From Gordonia alkaliphila (GTDB taxonomy: Bacteria > Actinomycetota > Actinomycetes > Mycobacteriales > Mycobacteriaceae), in the NCBI RefSeq assembly GCF_023017165.1, contig NZ_JALKBW010000001.1, positions 2,790,001 through 2,854,000 on the forward strand: DNA of 64,000 nt. Reading direction: 5' to 3'. Made by a program: the position numbers and the translations under genes. Positions 38,865 to 46,892 of this stretch are shown in pieces. Position 1 is the first letter of the stretch, and every line of letters starts with the position of its first letter. The notes beneath the pieces were generated by a model. The model was given only the letters and a program-made list of their open reading frames with translations, was not told where the DNA came from and did not search any database.

Positions 38865-39263
38865 TCAGGCGTCCATGCTGACCAGCGGATACACGCCGTT
38901 CTCGTCGTGCACCTCGGTGCCGACCACCGGCGGGTTGAAGACGCACAGCATCCGCATCGGGATGCCCTGGTCCACGGTCACCGTGTGCCGCTCGTGGCCG
39001 TCGAGCAGGTACATGGTGCCCGGCGCCAGGGGGTAGTCGACGCCGGTCTCCCGGTCGGTCAGGGTGCCGGTGCCTTCGATCAGCCAGACGGCCTCGACGT
39101 GGTTGGCGTAGTGGAACTCGTTGACCGAGCCGGGCTCGATCGTGGTCTCGTGGAACGAGAAACCCACTCGGTCGCCGCCGAGCACGATGCGCTTGGAGCG
39201 CCAGTGCCCGGCTGCGACGTCCCGGTCGGTCCCGGTGATCTCCTCGGTGGTGCGCACGATCAT
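38865..39263 (-). CDS. ectC: L-ectoine synthase
   Basis: A 132-residue cupin that closes N-gamma-acetyl-diaminobutyrate to ectoine, the last step of the pathway. MIVRTTEEITGTDRDV, NEFHYANHVEAVWLIEGTG and PLAPGTMYLLDGHERH are the family signatures with the metal-binding residues. Its ATG overlaps the ectB stop (ATGA). No ectD (hydroxylase) follows; the next gene is a sirtuin. Confidence 0.96.
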   Translation of the reverse strand: MIVRTTEEITGTDRDVAAGHWRSKRIVLGGDRVGFSFHETTIEPGSVNEFHYANHVEAVWLIEGTGTLTDRETGVDYPLAPGTMYLLDGHERHTVTVDQGIPMRMLCVFNPPVVGTEVHDENGVYPLVSMDA

Positions 39264-40552
39264 GCGGTCACCGCCTTCGGCGCCGGGTTCACCACGGCGA
39301 CGGCCTCGCGCAGGATTGACAGTCCGTGGATCAGGTCGTCCTCGTCGATGGTCAGCGGCGGCAGCAGCTTGATCACCTCGTCGTTGGGACCGGAGGTCTC
39401 GGCCAGCAGGCCCGATTCGTAGGCGATCGCGCATGCCTCGGCGGCCAGGGAGGCCTCCTCGAACACCAGGCCGGCCACCATGCCGCGGCCGCGGTGGGAC
39501 ATGCCCGGGTGACGCGTGCAGATCTCGTCGAAGGCCTCGGCGATGATCGCGCCCTTGCGAGCGACGTCGCGGGTCAGTAGGTCGTCGGCCCAGAACTTGT
39601 TGAGCGCGGCGGTGGCGGTGACGAACGCCGGGTTGTTGCCGCGGAAGGTGCCGTTGTGTTCGCCCGGCGACCACACGTCCAGTTCCGGCTTCATCAGGGT
39701 CAGTGCCAGCGGGAGGCCGTAGCCGCCGATCGACTTCGACAGCGTGACGATGTCCGGGGTGATGCCGGCGAACTCGAAGGAGAAGAACTCGCCGGTGCGG
39801 CCGCAGCCCATCTGCACGTCGTCGACGATCAGCAGGATCTCGCGGTCGTAGCAGAGCTCGGCGAGCGCACGCAGCCACTCGGCGCGCGCCACGTTGACGC
39901 CGCCCTCGCCCTGCACGGTCTCCACGATCACCGCGGCGGGACGGTTCAAGCCGGAGCCCTGGTCGTCGAGCACGCGCTCGAACCAGCCGAAGTCCTCGAC
40001 GGTGCCGTCGAAGTAGTTGTCGAAGGGCATCGGGGTGCTGTGCACCAGCGGGACGCCGGCGCCGGCGCGCTTGTTCGCGTTGCCGGTGACCGACAGCGAG
40101 CCGAGCGTCATGCCGTGGAAGGCGTTGGTGAAGCTGATGATCGACTCGCGACCGGTCACCTTGCGGGCGAGCTTCAGCGCCGATTCGACGGCGTTGGTGC
40201 CGGTGGGACCGGGGAACTGCACCTTGTAGTCCAGCTTGCGCGGCGCCAGGATCCGGTCCTGGAAGGTCTGCAGGAACTCACCCTTGGCGCGGGTCGACAT
40301 GTCCAGGCCGTGCGTGATGCCGTCGCGCACCACGTAGTCGATCAGGGCGTCCTTGAGCGTCGGGTCGTTGTGCCCGTAATTGAGCGCACCGGCGCCGGCG
40401 AAGAAGTCGAGATACTGCTTGCCGTCGACATCGGTGATCCACGATCCGCTGGCGGTGTCGAACAGGGCCGGCCAGTTCCGGCAGTAGGTGCGGACTTCGG
40501 ATTCGTATTTACTGAAAGTGGTGTCGTCCACGTGCGTTTCGAGTGTTGTCAT
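39260..40552 (-). CDS. ectB: L-2,4-diaminobutyrate 2-oxoglutarate/glutamate aminotransferase
   Basis: A 430-residue PLP enzyme of class III aminotransferases, making diaminobutyrate from aspartate semialdehyde and glutamate. ESEVRTYCRNWPALF at the N-terminus, VQFPGPTGTNAVESALKLAR, IVDDVQMGCGRTGEFFSFE and TLSKSIGGYGLP with the Schiff-base Lys are typical of EctB. ATG 40552 follows AAAGGGGAA. It is the middle gene of ectABC. Confidence 0.96.
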   Translation of the reverse strand: MTTLETHVDDTTFSKYESEVRTYCRNWPALFDTASGSWITDVDGKQYLDFFAGAGALNYGHNDPTLKDALIDYVVRDGITHGLDMSTRAKGEFLQTFQDRILAPRKLDYKVQFPGPTGTNAVESALKLARKVTGRESIISFTNAFHGMTLGSLSVTGNANKRAGAGVPLVHSTPMPFDNYFDGTVEDFGWFERVLDDQGSGLNRPAAVIVETVQGEGGVNVARAEWLRALAELCYDREILLIVDDVQMGCGRTGEFFSFEFAGITPDIVTLSKSIGGYGLPLALTLMKPELDVWSPGEHNGTFRGNNPAFVTATAALNKFWADDLLTRDVARKGAIIAEAFDEICTRHPGMSHRGRGMVAGLVFEEASLAAEACAIAYESGLLAETSGPNDEVIKLLPPLTIDEDDLIHGLSILREAVAVVNPAPKAVTA

Positions 40553-40627
40553 CGTTCTATTCCCCTTTATGGAGTTGTCGTCCTGCATGAGCTCTGCGAG
40601 CCCGTAGAATTCCCCGGCCGGTGATTT

Positions 40628-41143
40628 CTAGCCTCGGGACAGGATGTACAAATCCTCTGGTTGGTGGGCATCCGGAAAGACGTCGGCGTCGAACAACGAC
40701 TCCGATCGGATGTCGAGGCCGAGCTGCTCGGCGGCCGCGGCGAAGAGTCGCTGCGAGCCGACGTTGTCGGGACTGATGGTGGTGTGCAGGCAGGTCACCC
40801 CGGCCGTCTGGGCGCGGGTGAACAGGTCGGTCAGCATGCGGGCGGCGATTCCTGCGCCGCGTTGATCCGCATCGACGGCCACTTGCCAGACCATCAGCAC
40901 GTTCGGCTGATCAGGTCGGCGATAGCCCGTCACGAAACCCACCGGATTTCCGGCGGATTCGGCCACGATCGACGTCTCGGCGAAATCGTGACACCAGAGC
41001 ACATAGGCGTAGCTGGAATTCACGTCGAGCACGTGCGTGTCGCGAGCGATCTCCCACAATCTGATTCCGTCGTCGACCACCGGTTTCCGAAATTTCACTT
41101 CGGAGTCGCGGTGCTGCCTTGATTTCGGTATATCCGGATTCAT
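40628..41143 (-). CDS. ectA: Diaminobutyrate acetyltransferase
   Basis: A 171-residue GNAT enzyme that acetylates diaminobutyrate. FRKPVVDDGIRLWEIARDT, SSYAYVLWCHDFAETS and the acetyl-CoA loop ADQRGAGIAARML mark EctA. Start ATG 41143; an in-frame extension to 41176 is not conserved. First gene of the operon, divergent from rsmD. A direct repeat GGGTAA spaced by one helical turn lies 90-107 bases upstream (41232-41250). Ectoine operons are usually induced by salt or heat. Confidence 0.95.
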   Translation of the reverse strand: MNPDIPKSRQHRDSEVKFRKPVVDDGIRLWEIARDTHVLDVNSSYAYVLWCHDFAETSIVAESAGNPVGFVTGYRRPDQPNVLMVWQVAVDADQRGAGIAARMLTDLFTRAQTAGVTCLHTTISPDNVGSQRLFAAAAEQLGLDIRSESLFDADVFPDAHQPEDLYILSRG

Positions 41144-41300
41144 GACGTTCCCGACGTTAACGAGAACCGGGACCAATGTCAGGTGTGTCCCCGGAATGGG
41201 TGACAGATCGGCCGGTTCGTTACTGCTCAGCGGGTAAATGTGGGGTAAGTCACAATGGGTCCGGTCGGGCTTGTCGTCGGGGGCTTAGGATGGGTGCATC

Positions 41301-41849
41301 ATGCCTCGAATCATCGCCGGATCGTTCCGTGGTCGCCGACTGGCGGCACCCGCTCAGAGCACCCGTCCAACCTCCGATCGCGTCCGCGAGGCGATCGCCT
41401 CGATGCTCGGTTCGCGGACCGATATCGCCGATGCGCGGGTGCTCGACCTCTACGCCGGCACCGGGGCCCTGGCGCTGGAGACACTGTCCCGCGGCGCCGG
41501 GCAGGCCGTGCTCGTCGAAGCCGACCGCAAAGCCGCCACGGTGGCGCGCGAGAACATCGCCCACTGCGGGGCCGGTGACCGGGCGCGCGTCGTGCAGCGC
41601 ACCGCCGAGTCGTTCCTGGCCGCACCGTCGTCGGTGTTCGATCTGGTATTCCTCGATCCGCCGTACGCGCTCAGCGCCGACGCGGTGACCGCGGTGCTGG
41701 CGGCACTGCCACCGCACCTGGCGCCGGGGGCGTGGGTGGTCCTCGAACGCGCGAGTCGCGACGAGGATCCACGGTGGCCGGACGCGCTGGAAGAAGTCGC
41801 GCGCAAGGACTACGGCGACACCACCGTCACGCTCGCCCAGTTGGTGTAG
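41301..41849 (+). CDS. rsmD: 16S rRNA (guanine966-N2)-methyltransferase
   Basis: A 182-residue SAM enzyme that methylates G966 of 16S rRNA. MPRIIAGSFRGRRLAAP and TRPTSDRVREAIASML are the RsmD signatures; DLYAGTGALALE binds SAM and LVFLDPPYAL is the catalytic DPPY. TAGGAT at 41286-41291 is nine bases before the ATG, giving an almost leaderless mRNA. Followed by coaD, an almost universal pairing. Confidence 0.95.
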   Translation: MPRIIAGSFRGRRLAAPAQSTRPTSDRVREAIASMLGSRTDIADARVLDLYAGTGALALETLSRGAGQAVLVEADRKAATVARENIAHCGAGDRARVVQRTAESFLAAPSSVFDLVFLDPPYALSADAVTAVLAALPPHLAPGAWVVLERASRDEDPRWPDALEEVARKDYGDTTVTLAQLV

Positions 41850-41904
41850 CCCCAGTCGGTGTCGCCCCAGTCGGCATTGCAGCAGGTGGGTAAGGTCTGG
41901 GCTC

Positions 41905-42393
41905 ATGAGTGCAGCTGTGTGCCCCGGCTCCTACGATCCCTTCACCCGCGGACATCGTTTCGTGGTGGAGAAGGCCGCTCAGCGGTTCGACCGCGTCATC
42001 GTCGCCGTGGTGGTGAACCCGAACAAGCGCGGCATGTTCACCGTCGACGAGCGCATCGCGCTGATTGAAGCCGACTGCGCCGATCTGCCCAACGTCGAGG
42101 TGCGGAGCTGGACCGGCCTGCTGGTGGATCTGGTCCGCGAGGAGGACGCCACCACCATCGTCAAGGGCCTGCGGTCGGAGACCGACTTCGCCTACGAGGT
42201 GCCGATGGCCCAGATGAATCGCGAGCTCTCCGGCGCCGAGACCTTCTTCATGGTGACCGATCCGAAGTTCGCGCACGTCTCCAGTTCGCTGGTCAAGGAA
42301 GTGGCCAAGCTGGGTGGGGAGACCTCGCCGTACCTGTCGCCGGCCATTCACGCGGCGCTGATGGATCGCATCGAGGACGTCCGCTCGGTCTAA
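41905..42393 (+). CDS. coaD: Phosphopantetheine adenylyltransferase
   Basis: A 162-residue enzyme of coenzyme A synthesis, forming dephospho-CoA. VCPGSYDPFTRGHRFVVEKA carries the TxGH nucleotide-binding motif; GLRSETDFAYEVPMAQMNR and the C-terminal VSSSLVKEVAKLGGE are typical, the latter with the ISSS-type motif. TAAGGT is eight bases before ATG 41905. It lies 55 bases after rsmD. Confidence 0.97.
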   Translation: MSAAVCPGSYDPFTRGHRFVVEKAAQRFDRVIVAVVVNPNKRGMFTVDERIALIEADCADLPNVEVRSWTGLLVDLVREEDATTIVKGLRSETDFAYEVPMAQMNRELSGAETFFMVTDPKFAHVSSSLVKEVAKLGGETSPYLSPAIHAALMDRIEDVRSV

Positions 42394-42510
42394 GGGGCGA
42401 ATCGCGACACGCCCACGCGCCTCCCCAGTCACACGAACAACATTCGGCACAATGGCCTCAGAATTAACGACCAGGCCAGACTTTCGCTGCTGCGCCGGAT
42501 TGGGGTAACC

Positions 42511-43296
42511 GTGTACCGCTGCTTCGAGGCAATGGAAGAACTGATCGCGATCGTCGAGGAGGCACGTAGCGTCCCGATGTCCGCGAATTGCGTCGTCCCG
42601 CGCGAGGCCGTGCGGGAGCTGCTCGCCGATCTGCGCGAGGCGCTGCCCATCGAGCTCGACGATGCGCAGGACGTGCTCGACGAGCGCGACTCGCTGATCG
42701 ACAATGCCCGCGAGAGCGCCGACACCATGGTCACTACGGCCGAGCAGGACAGCCAGGCCATGATGGCGCAGGCCCGCGCCGAGTCCGACCGCACGCTGTC
42801 CGAGGCCAAGAGTCGTGCCGACCGCATGGTCGACGAGGCCACCGCCCACGCCGCGTCGATCCAGCAGAACGCCGCCGACGAAGCACAGCGCCTGCAGCAC
42901 AGTGCCCAGCGCGAGCACGAGGCCGTCACCGGCCGCGCCCGTTCCGAGGCCGCCCGCGTGATCGAGGCCGGCAACGCGAACTACGAGAAGTCGGTGTCCG
43001 ACGGCATCGCCGAGCAGCAGCGCCTGGTCTCCGAGGCCGAAGTGGTGATCGCCGCCAAGAGCGAGGCCGACCGCATCGTCGACTCCGCGTACGCCGAGTC
43101 CGATCGCCTGCGCGGCGAATGCGACGTCTACGTCGACGAGAAGCTGGCCGGCTTCGAAGAGGTGCTGACCGGCACGCTGCGTTCGGTGAACCGCGGTCGC
43201 CAGCAGCTGCGCACCGGTGCGGCCATGCACGACTACGTCGAGTACCCGCACCAGTACGAGCAGGGGCCGCGCGCAGCCGCCCCGATGGCCGGCTGA
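42511..43296 (+). CDS. SepIVA-like DivIVA-domain coiled-coil protein
   Basis: A 261-residue protein starting at GTG 42511 with MYRCFEAMEELIAIVEEA. Most of it (about 55-215) is heptad-rich coiled coil with repeated Ala/Glu/Arg segments such as ESADTMVTTAEQDSQAMM. The C-terminal 40 residues are loose and Gln/Pro-rich. By position next to DUF177-rnc-mutM it corresponds to M. tuberculosis Rv2927c (SepIVA), an essential septation factor with a DivIVA-type domain. It probably acts at the septum or pole with FtsZ; this rests on homology. Confidence 0.8.
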   Translation: MYRCFEAMEELIAIVEEARSVPMSANCVVPREAVRELLADLREALPIELDDAQDVLDERDSLIDNARESADTMVTTAEQDSQAMMAQARAESDRTLSEAKSRADRMVDEATAHAASIQQNAADEAQRLQHSAQREHEAVTGRARSEAARVIEAGNANYEKSVSDGIAEQQRLVSEAEVVIAAKSEADRIVDSAYAESDRLRGECDVYVDEKLAGFEEVLTGTLRSVNRGRQQLRTGAAMHDYVEYPHQYEQGPRAAAPMAG

Positions 43297-43316
43297 TCGG
43301 AATTTGGCGCGCACGC

Positions 43317-43322
43317 TAAAAT
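43317..43322 (+). promoter_or_regulatory. Leaderless -10 of the DUF177 gene
   Basis: TAAAAT is followed by seven bases and GTG 43330. This supports the GTG rather than the in-frame ATG at 43321, which overlaps the -10 itself. Confidence 0.55.
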
Positions 43323-43329
43323 GTGCGGC

Positions 43330-43923
43330 GTGAGCGCCTTGCCTAGCACCAGTCCCTATGTGATCGATGTGCGGAGTCTGCCGCGCCGCCCCGGCTCGAT
43401 GATCGAGGTGGAGCGCACCGTCGTCGTTCCCGAGCGGATCGGCGCCGAGATGATCGGCATCGAGGCGGGCTCGGAGATCGACCTGACCCTGCGACTGGAG
43501 TCGGTGTCCGAGGGCGTGCTGGTCAGCGGCACCGCGAGCGCCGACCTCGAAGGCCAGTGCGGTCGTTGCCTGGAGCCGCTGTCCGACGGCGTCACGGTGT
43601 ACATCACCGAACTGTTCGCCTACCCGGACAGCGTCACCGAGCAGACCACCGACGAAGAGGACGTGTCCCGGCTCGTCGACGACGAGGTGGACCTGGAACA
43701 GCTGATCATCGACCTGGTCGGCACTGAGCTGCCGCTGAGCCCGGTGTGCTCGGACGACTGCCCGGGCCTGTGTGCCGAGTGCGGTGTCCGCCTCGCCGAC
43801 GCCGAGCCCGACCACGGACACGAGCAGATCGATCCGAGGTGGGCCGGCCTGGCCGGCCGGTTCGGTTCCGACTCGGGCGATGCGCCCGGGGACTCGTCGA
43901 CGGACTCGGTGGAGGGCCGGTAA
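43330..43923 (+). CDS. DUF177 (YceD-like) protein
   Basis: A 197-residue protein with VIDVRSLPRRPGSM at the N-terminus, CGRCLEPL and PVCSDDCPGLCAECG as two Cys pairs that can bind zinc, and an acidic C-terminal tail. YceD/DUF177 proteins occur with rpmF or rnc and are linked to 23S rRNA/50S maturation. It precedes rnc by three bases, consistent with an RNA role. rpmF, often found after it, is absent here. Confidence 0.9.
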   Translation: MSALPSTSPYVIDVRSLPRRPGSMIEVERTVVVPERIGAEMIGIEAGSEIDLTLRLESVSEGVLVSGTASADLEGQCGRCLEPLSDGVTVYITELFAYPDSVTEQTTDEEDVSRLVDDEVDLEQLIIDLVGTELPLSPVCSDDCPGLCAECGVRLADAEPDHGHEQIDPRWAGLAGRFGSDSGDAPGDSSTDSVEGR

Positions 43924-43926
43924 GTC

Positions 43927-44679
43927 ATGGCGCGTGTAGCCGACCCGACCGCGCTGACCGCCGCCCTCGGGGTGGAGATCGGTGCCGAACTCCTCACCAT
44001 GGCGCTGACGCACCGCTCGTACGCGTACGAGAACGGCGGACTGCCCACCAACGAGCGGCTGGAGTTCCTCGGGGACTCGGTCCTCGGCGTGGTCGTCACC
44101 GAACGTCTCTACCTGGGCTTTCCCGATCGCCCCGAAGGTGAACTCGCCAAGATCCGCGCGAGCGTGGTGAACATGCACGCCCTCGCCGAGGTGGCCCGCG
44201 AGCTGGGCCCCGGCGGTCTGGGTGCGCACCTGTATCTCGGGCGCGGCGAAGAGCTGACCGGCGGCCGCGACAAGGCCAGCATTCTGGCCGACGGCCTGGA
44301 GTCGTTGCTGGGTGCGGTGTTTTTGGAGCACGGCATCGCGGTGGCCAAAGAGGTGGTGCTCCGGCTGTTCGAGCCGGTGATCGCCCGCTCCGGCGAGCTC
44401 GGTGCCGGCCTGGACTGGAAGACCTCGCTGCAGGAACTGACTGCGGCGCGCAATCTCGGTGTGCCGCAGTACCAGATCACCTCCACCGGGCCCGACCACG
44501 ACAAGGAGTTCACCGCCGCTGCCGTGGTGAACGGCAAGGCGCGCGGATCGGGGACCGGTCGTACCAAGAAGGAAGCCGAGCAGAAGGCTGCCGCGTTGGC
44601 CTGGCGGTCCCTGAACGACGGCGCCGATCCTGCCGACTCCGGCGCGGCGGACGCGGGGGAGACGGGCGCGGGTGCCTGA
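43927..44679 (+). CDS. rnc: Ribonuclease III
   Basis: A 250-residue double-strand RNA nuclease for rRNA processing. The signature [13 protein letters not shown] holds the metal-binding acids, [15 protein letters not shown] the second set. The dsRNA-binding domain starts near [16 protein letters not shown] and ends [17 protein letters not shown]. The C-terminal 20 residues are acidic. It overlaps mutM by eight bases. Confidence 0.97.
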   Translation: MARVADPTALTAALGVEIGAELLTMALTHRSYAYENGGLPTNERLEFLGDSVLGVVVTERLYLGFPDRPEGELAKIRASVVNMHALAEVARELGPGGLGAHLYLGRGEELTGGRDKASILADGLESLLGAVFLEHGIAVAKEVVLRLFEPVIARSGELGAGLDWKTSLQELTAARNLGVPQYQITSTGPDHDKEFTAAAVVNGKARGSGTGRTKKEAEQKAAALAWRSLNDGADPADSGAADAGETGAGA

Positions 44680-45538
44680 ACTTCCCGAGGTGGAGACCAT
44701 CCGCCGCGGGCTGCACACGCACCTCGTCGGACGGCGGGTCACCGGGGTGCAGGTGCGGCACCCGCGCGCGGTGCGCCGTCACCTGCCCGGCGGACAGGAT
44801 CTGGCAGATCGGTTGCGCGGCAAGCGATTCGACGACGTCGCACGTCGCGGCAAGTACCTCTGGCTGGACGCCGCCGACGCGGCCGACGACGTCGCGGTGG
44901 TGGTGCACCTGGGCATGAGCGGGCAGATGCTGCTCGCCGAGGCCGGTGCGCCGGACCCCGTCCATCTGCGGATCCGGGCCGAGCTCGACGACGGCAACGA
45001 ACTGCGTTTCGTGGATCAGCGGACGTTCGGCGGGTGGCACCTGGACGAGTACACCCCGGAGGCCGAGGGCGGGCTGCCGGTGTCGATCGCGCACATCGCC
45101 GCCGACCCGTTCGACCCCGCCTATGACCCCGCTGCGGTGATAGAAGTGTTGCGCCGCAAGGACACTGAGATCAAGCGGGCGCTGCTGGACCAGACGGTGG
45201 TCTCCGGCGTGGGGAACATCTACGCCGACGAAGCCCTGTGGCGGGCGCAGTTGCATGGGCGTCGTCGTACCAAGGGCATTCCGCGCGCCGGCTTACTGTC
45301 GTTGTTGGATCAGGCCCGGATCGTGATGGCCGAGGCGATCACCGTGGGCGGCACGTCGTTCGACGAGCTGTACGTGAACGTCAACGGCGAATCGGGATAC
45401 TTCGACCGGTCGTTGAACGCGTACGGACGGGAGGGCGAGGAATGCCCGCGCTGCGGGACCCCGATGGTCCGCGAGTCGTTCATGAACCGCAGCTCGTTCT
45501 TCTGTCCCCAGTGCCAGCGGCCTCCGCGCCGCCGATGA
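44672..45538 (+). CDS. mutM: Formamidopyrimidine-DNA glycosylase (complete copy)
   Basis: A 288-residue Fpg that removes 8-oxoguanine and FapyG. After Met removal, [13 protein letters not shown] provides the Pro1/Glu2 active site; the Lys in RRGKYLWL and the intercalating loop GMSGQML are present. H2TH is [19 protein letters not shown] and the zinc finger CPRCG...FFCPQCQ. From residue about 103 on, the gene is duplicated at 53089-53671 with roughly 94% base identity over some 440 bases. This copy is intact but its 3' half may have come with the island to its right. It overlaps rnc and the next gene. Confidence 0.96.
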   Translation: MPELPEVETIRRGLHTHLVGRRVTGVQVRHPRAVRRHLPGGQDLADRLRGKRFDDVARRGKYLWLDAADAADDVAVVVHLGMSGQMLLAEAGAPDPVHLRIRAELDDGNELRFVDQRTFGGWHLDEYTPEAEGGLPVSIAHIAADPFDPAYDPAAVIEVLRRKDTEIKRALLDQTVVSGVGNIYADEALWRAQLHGRRRTKGIPRAGLLSLLDQARIVMAEAITVGGTSFDELYVNVNGESGYFDRSLNAYGREGEECPRCGTPMVRESFMNRSSFFCPQCQRPPRRR

Positions 45539-46119
45539 TCGATCGCGAGAAAGAAGCGGCAGTGGGAAGTGCATCGAACCCGCACTATCTCGACATCGAC
45601 GGGGAGGGGCCGTCGCCGACGACCAGCCACCCGAATTATGTTGCGGCGGTTCCGGATTGGTTTTGGAGCGAGGACGACCCGCGTGCGCCGTTCGGCACCG
45701 ATGACGGGCACGACACGTTCAGCGCGCTGCAGACGTACTTCGCTGACGGCGGCCGCGATCGAGATGTTCCCGGTTTCGTCGCGCGCCCGATCTCGGGCTG
45801 GGATCTGGTCTCGGACGCTATTTGGGACGGCGCAACGGGAGCGGTCATCGCCTGGCTCGACGCCGATGCGGTCCACGCCCGTTTCCTCCACGGTCAGATC
45901 GACGCGTACGTCGCGGCGGCATGTGGTCAGTTCAAGATCTCGGGTGGGATCCACCCGTCGCTGCGATCTTCGGCCGAGCGTGCCTTGACGCTCATGGAGC
46001 TTGCTCTGGTTCCGTGGGCGCAGAAGACCGTCGGCTCGGAGACCGACTGTTACGACGAGAAGGTCGCTGGCACTCGTGCGGTCCTCGCGGCCGCCCCGGA
46101 GCAGCCCGAGGAGATGTGA
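45535..46119 (+). CDS. Hypothetical protein at left edge of the island
   Basis: A 194-residue protein whose ATG overlaps the mutM stop (ATGATC). It is acidic in the first third ([35 protein letters not shown]) with a helical second half ([20 protein letters not shown]). No signal peptide, membrane helix or catalytic motif that I recognise. Base use is less GC-rich at third positions than in mutM, suggesting that the acquired segment starts about here. It is followed 131 bases later by the methylase operon; membership in that system is possible but unproven. Confidence 0.6.
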   Translation: MIDREKEAAVGSASNPHYLDIDGEGPSPTTSHPNYVAAVPDWFWSEDDPRAPFGTDDGHDTFSALQTYFADGGRDRDVPGFVARPISGWDLVSDAIWDGATGAVIAWLDADAVHARFLHGQIDAYVAAACGQFKISGGIHPSLRSSAERALTLMELALVPWAQKTVGSETDCYDEKVAGTRAVLAAAPEQPEEM

Positions 46120-46250
46120 CCGCAGCCATTGAGGACGTGTGCCCAACCAATGTCGTGCGACTGTATGAAATTCGGCGCCGATGGGGGACTGGGTCAGACT
46201 CTTGACCAGGCCTGCCCCGGATCGTCGTAGGCGCCTGGAAGAATGAGGGC

Positions 46251-46892
46251 ATGCAGATCAAGACGCGCCAGCGGGTGCGAGACCTCGCCGAGGTGTACAC
46301 CCACTCCCGCGAAGTCAACGCCATGCTCGATCTGGTCCCGACCATGTTCCCCAGTGCTGAGGACCCGAGTAACACCGACCGCAAGTTCTTCGAGCCCGCG
46401 GCCGGGTCCGGCAATTTCCTCGAAGAGATCTTGGTCCGCAAGCTCGCCTTCGTGACTCGGGAGCGTTATCAAACCGGCCAGCAATACGAGCACCGTATCC
46501 TTCGGGCGCTGGCGTCGATCTATGCCATCGACATCGACGCCGAGAACGTCACCGAGTCCAAGCAACGGTTGCGCGCTGTCATCATCGCGCACCTGGACAA
46601 CGATCTGAACACCCGCGAGACCACCTCCGGCTTCGCCGGTGCAGTCGAGGCGATCTTGGCGACCAACATCGTGCAGGCCGACACCCTCACCGACCTCGAC
46701 TCGATCGAGTGGGTTGACTACCGTGCTGGCCGCAACGGCACGTTCACCCGCGAATGGTCGACTGTCGCGGCCGAACAGGATCAGCTCGACATGTTCGCTG
46801 TGCCGAAGCTAGACACGACACCGGTGCCTTACGCATTGCTGCTGGCCAATCCCGAGCCGGTCACCGGCCAGGTCAAAAGGATCGGCGCATGA
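46251..46892 (+). CDS. N6-adenine methylase-like protein with motif I only
   Basis: A 213-residue protein with a clear SAM-binding motif I, FFEPAAGSGNFLEEI (residues 46-60), and a second-strand motif AIDIDAENV. The NPPY catalytic motif is not found; the chain ends soon after the place where it is expected. The N-terminus RVRDLAEVYTHSREVNAML resembles that of Eco57I/type I-like methylases (target-proximal helix before motif I). It overlaps the next gene (ATGA), which has NPPY. It may be a SAM-binding partner, a split methylase half or a decayed enzyme. First gene of a four-gene overlapping operon. Confidence 0.75.
   Translation: MQIKTRQRVRDLAEVYTHSREVNAMLDLVPTMFPSAEDPSNTDRKFFEPAAGSGNFLEEILVRKLAFVTRERYQTGQQYEHRILRALASIYAIDIDAENVTESKQRLRAVIIAHLDNDLNTRETTSGFAGAVEAILATNIVQADTLTDLDSIEWVDYRAGRNGTFTREWSTVAAEQDQLDMFAVPKLDTTPVPYALLLANPEPVTGQVKRIGA

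Noticed and set aside
41827..44742. 971-residue minus-strand frame opposite coaD to rnc
   Set aside because: It crosses five clearly coding plus-strand genes and has no domain of its own.
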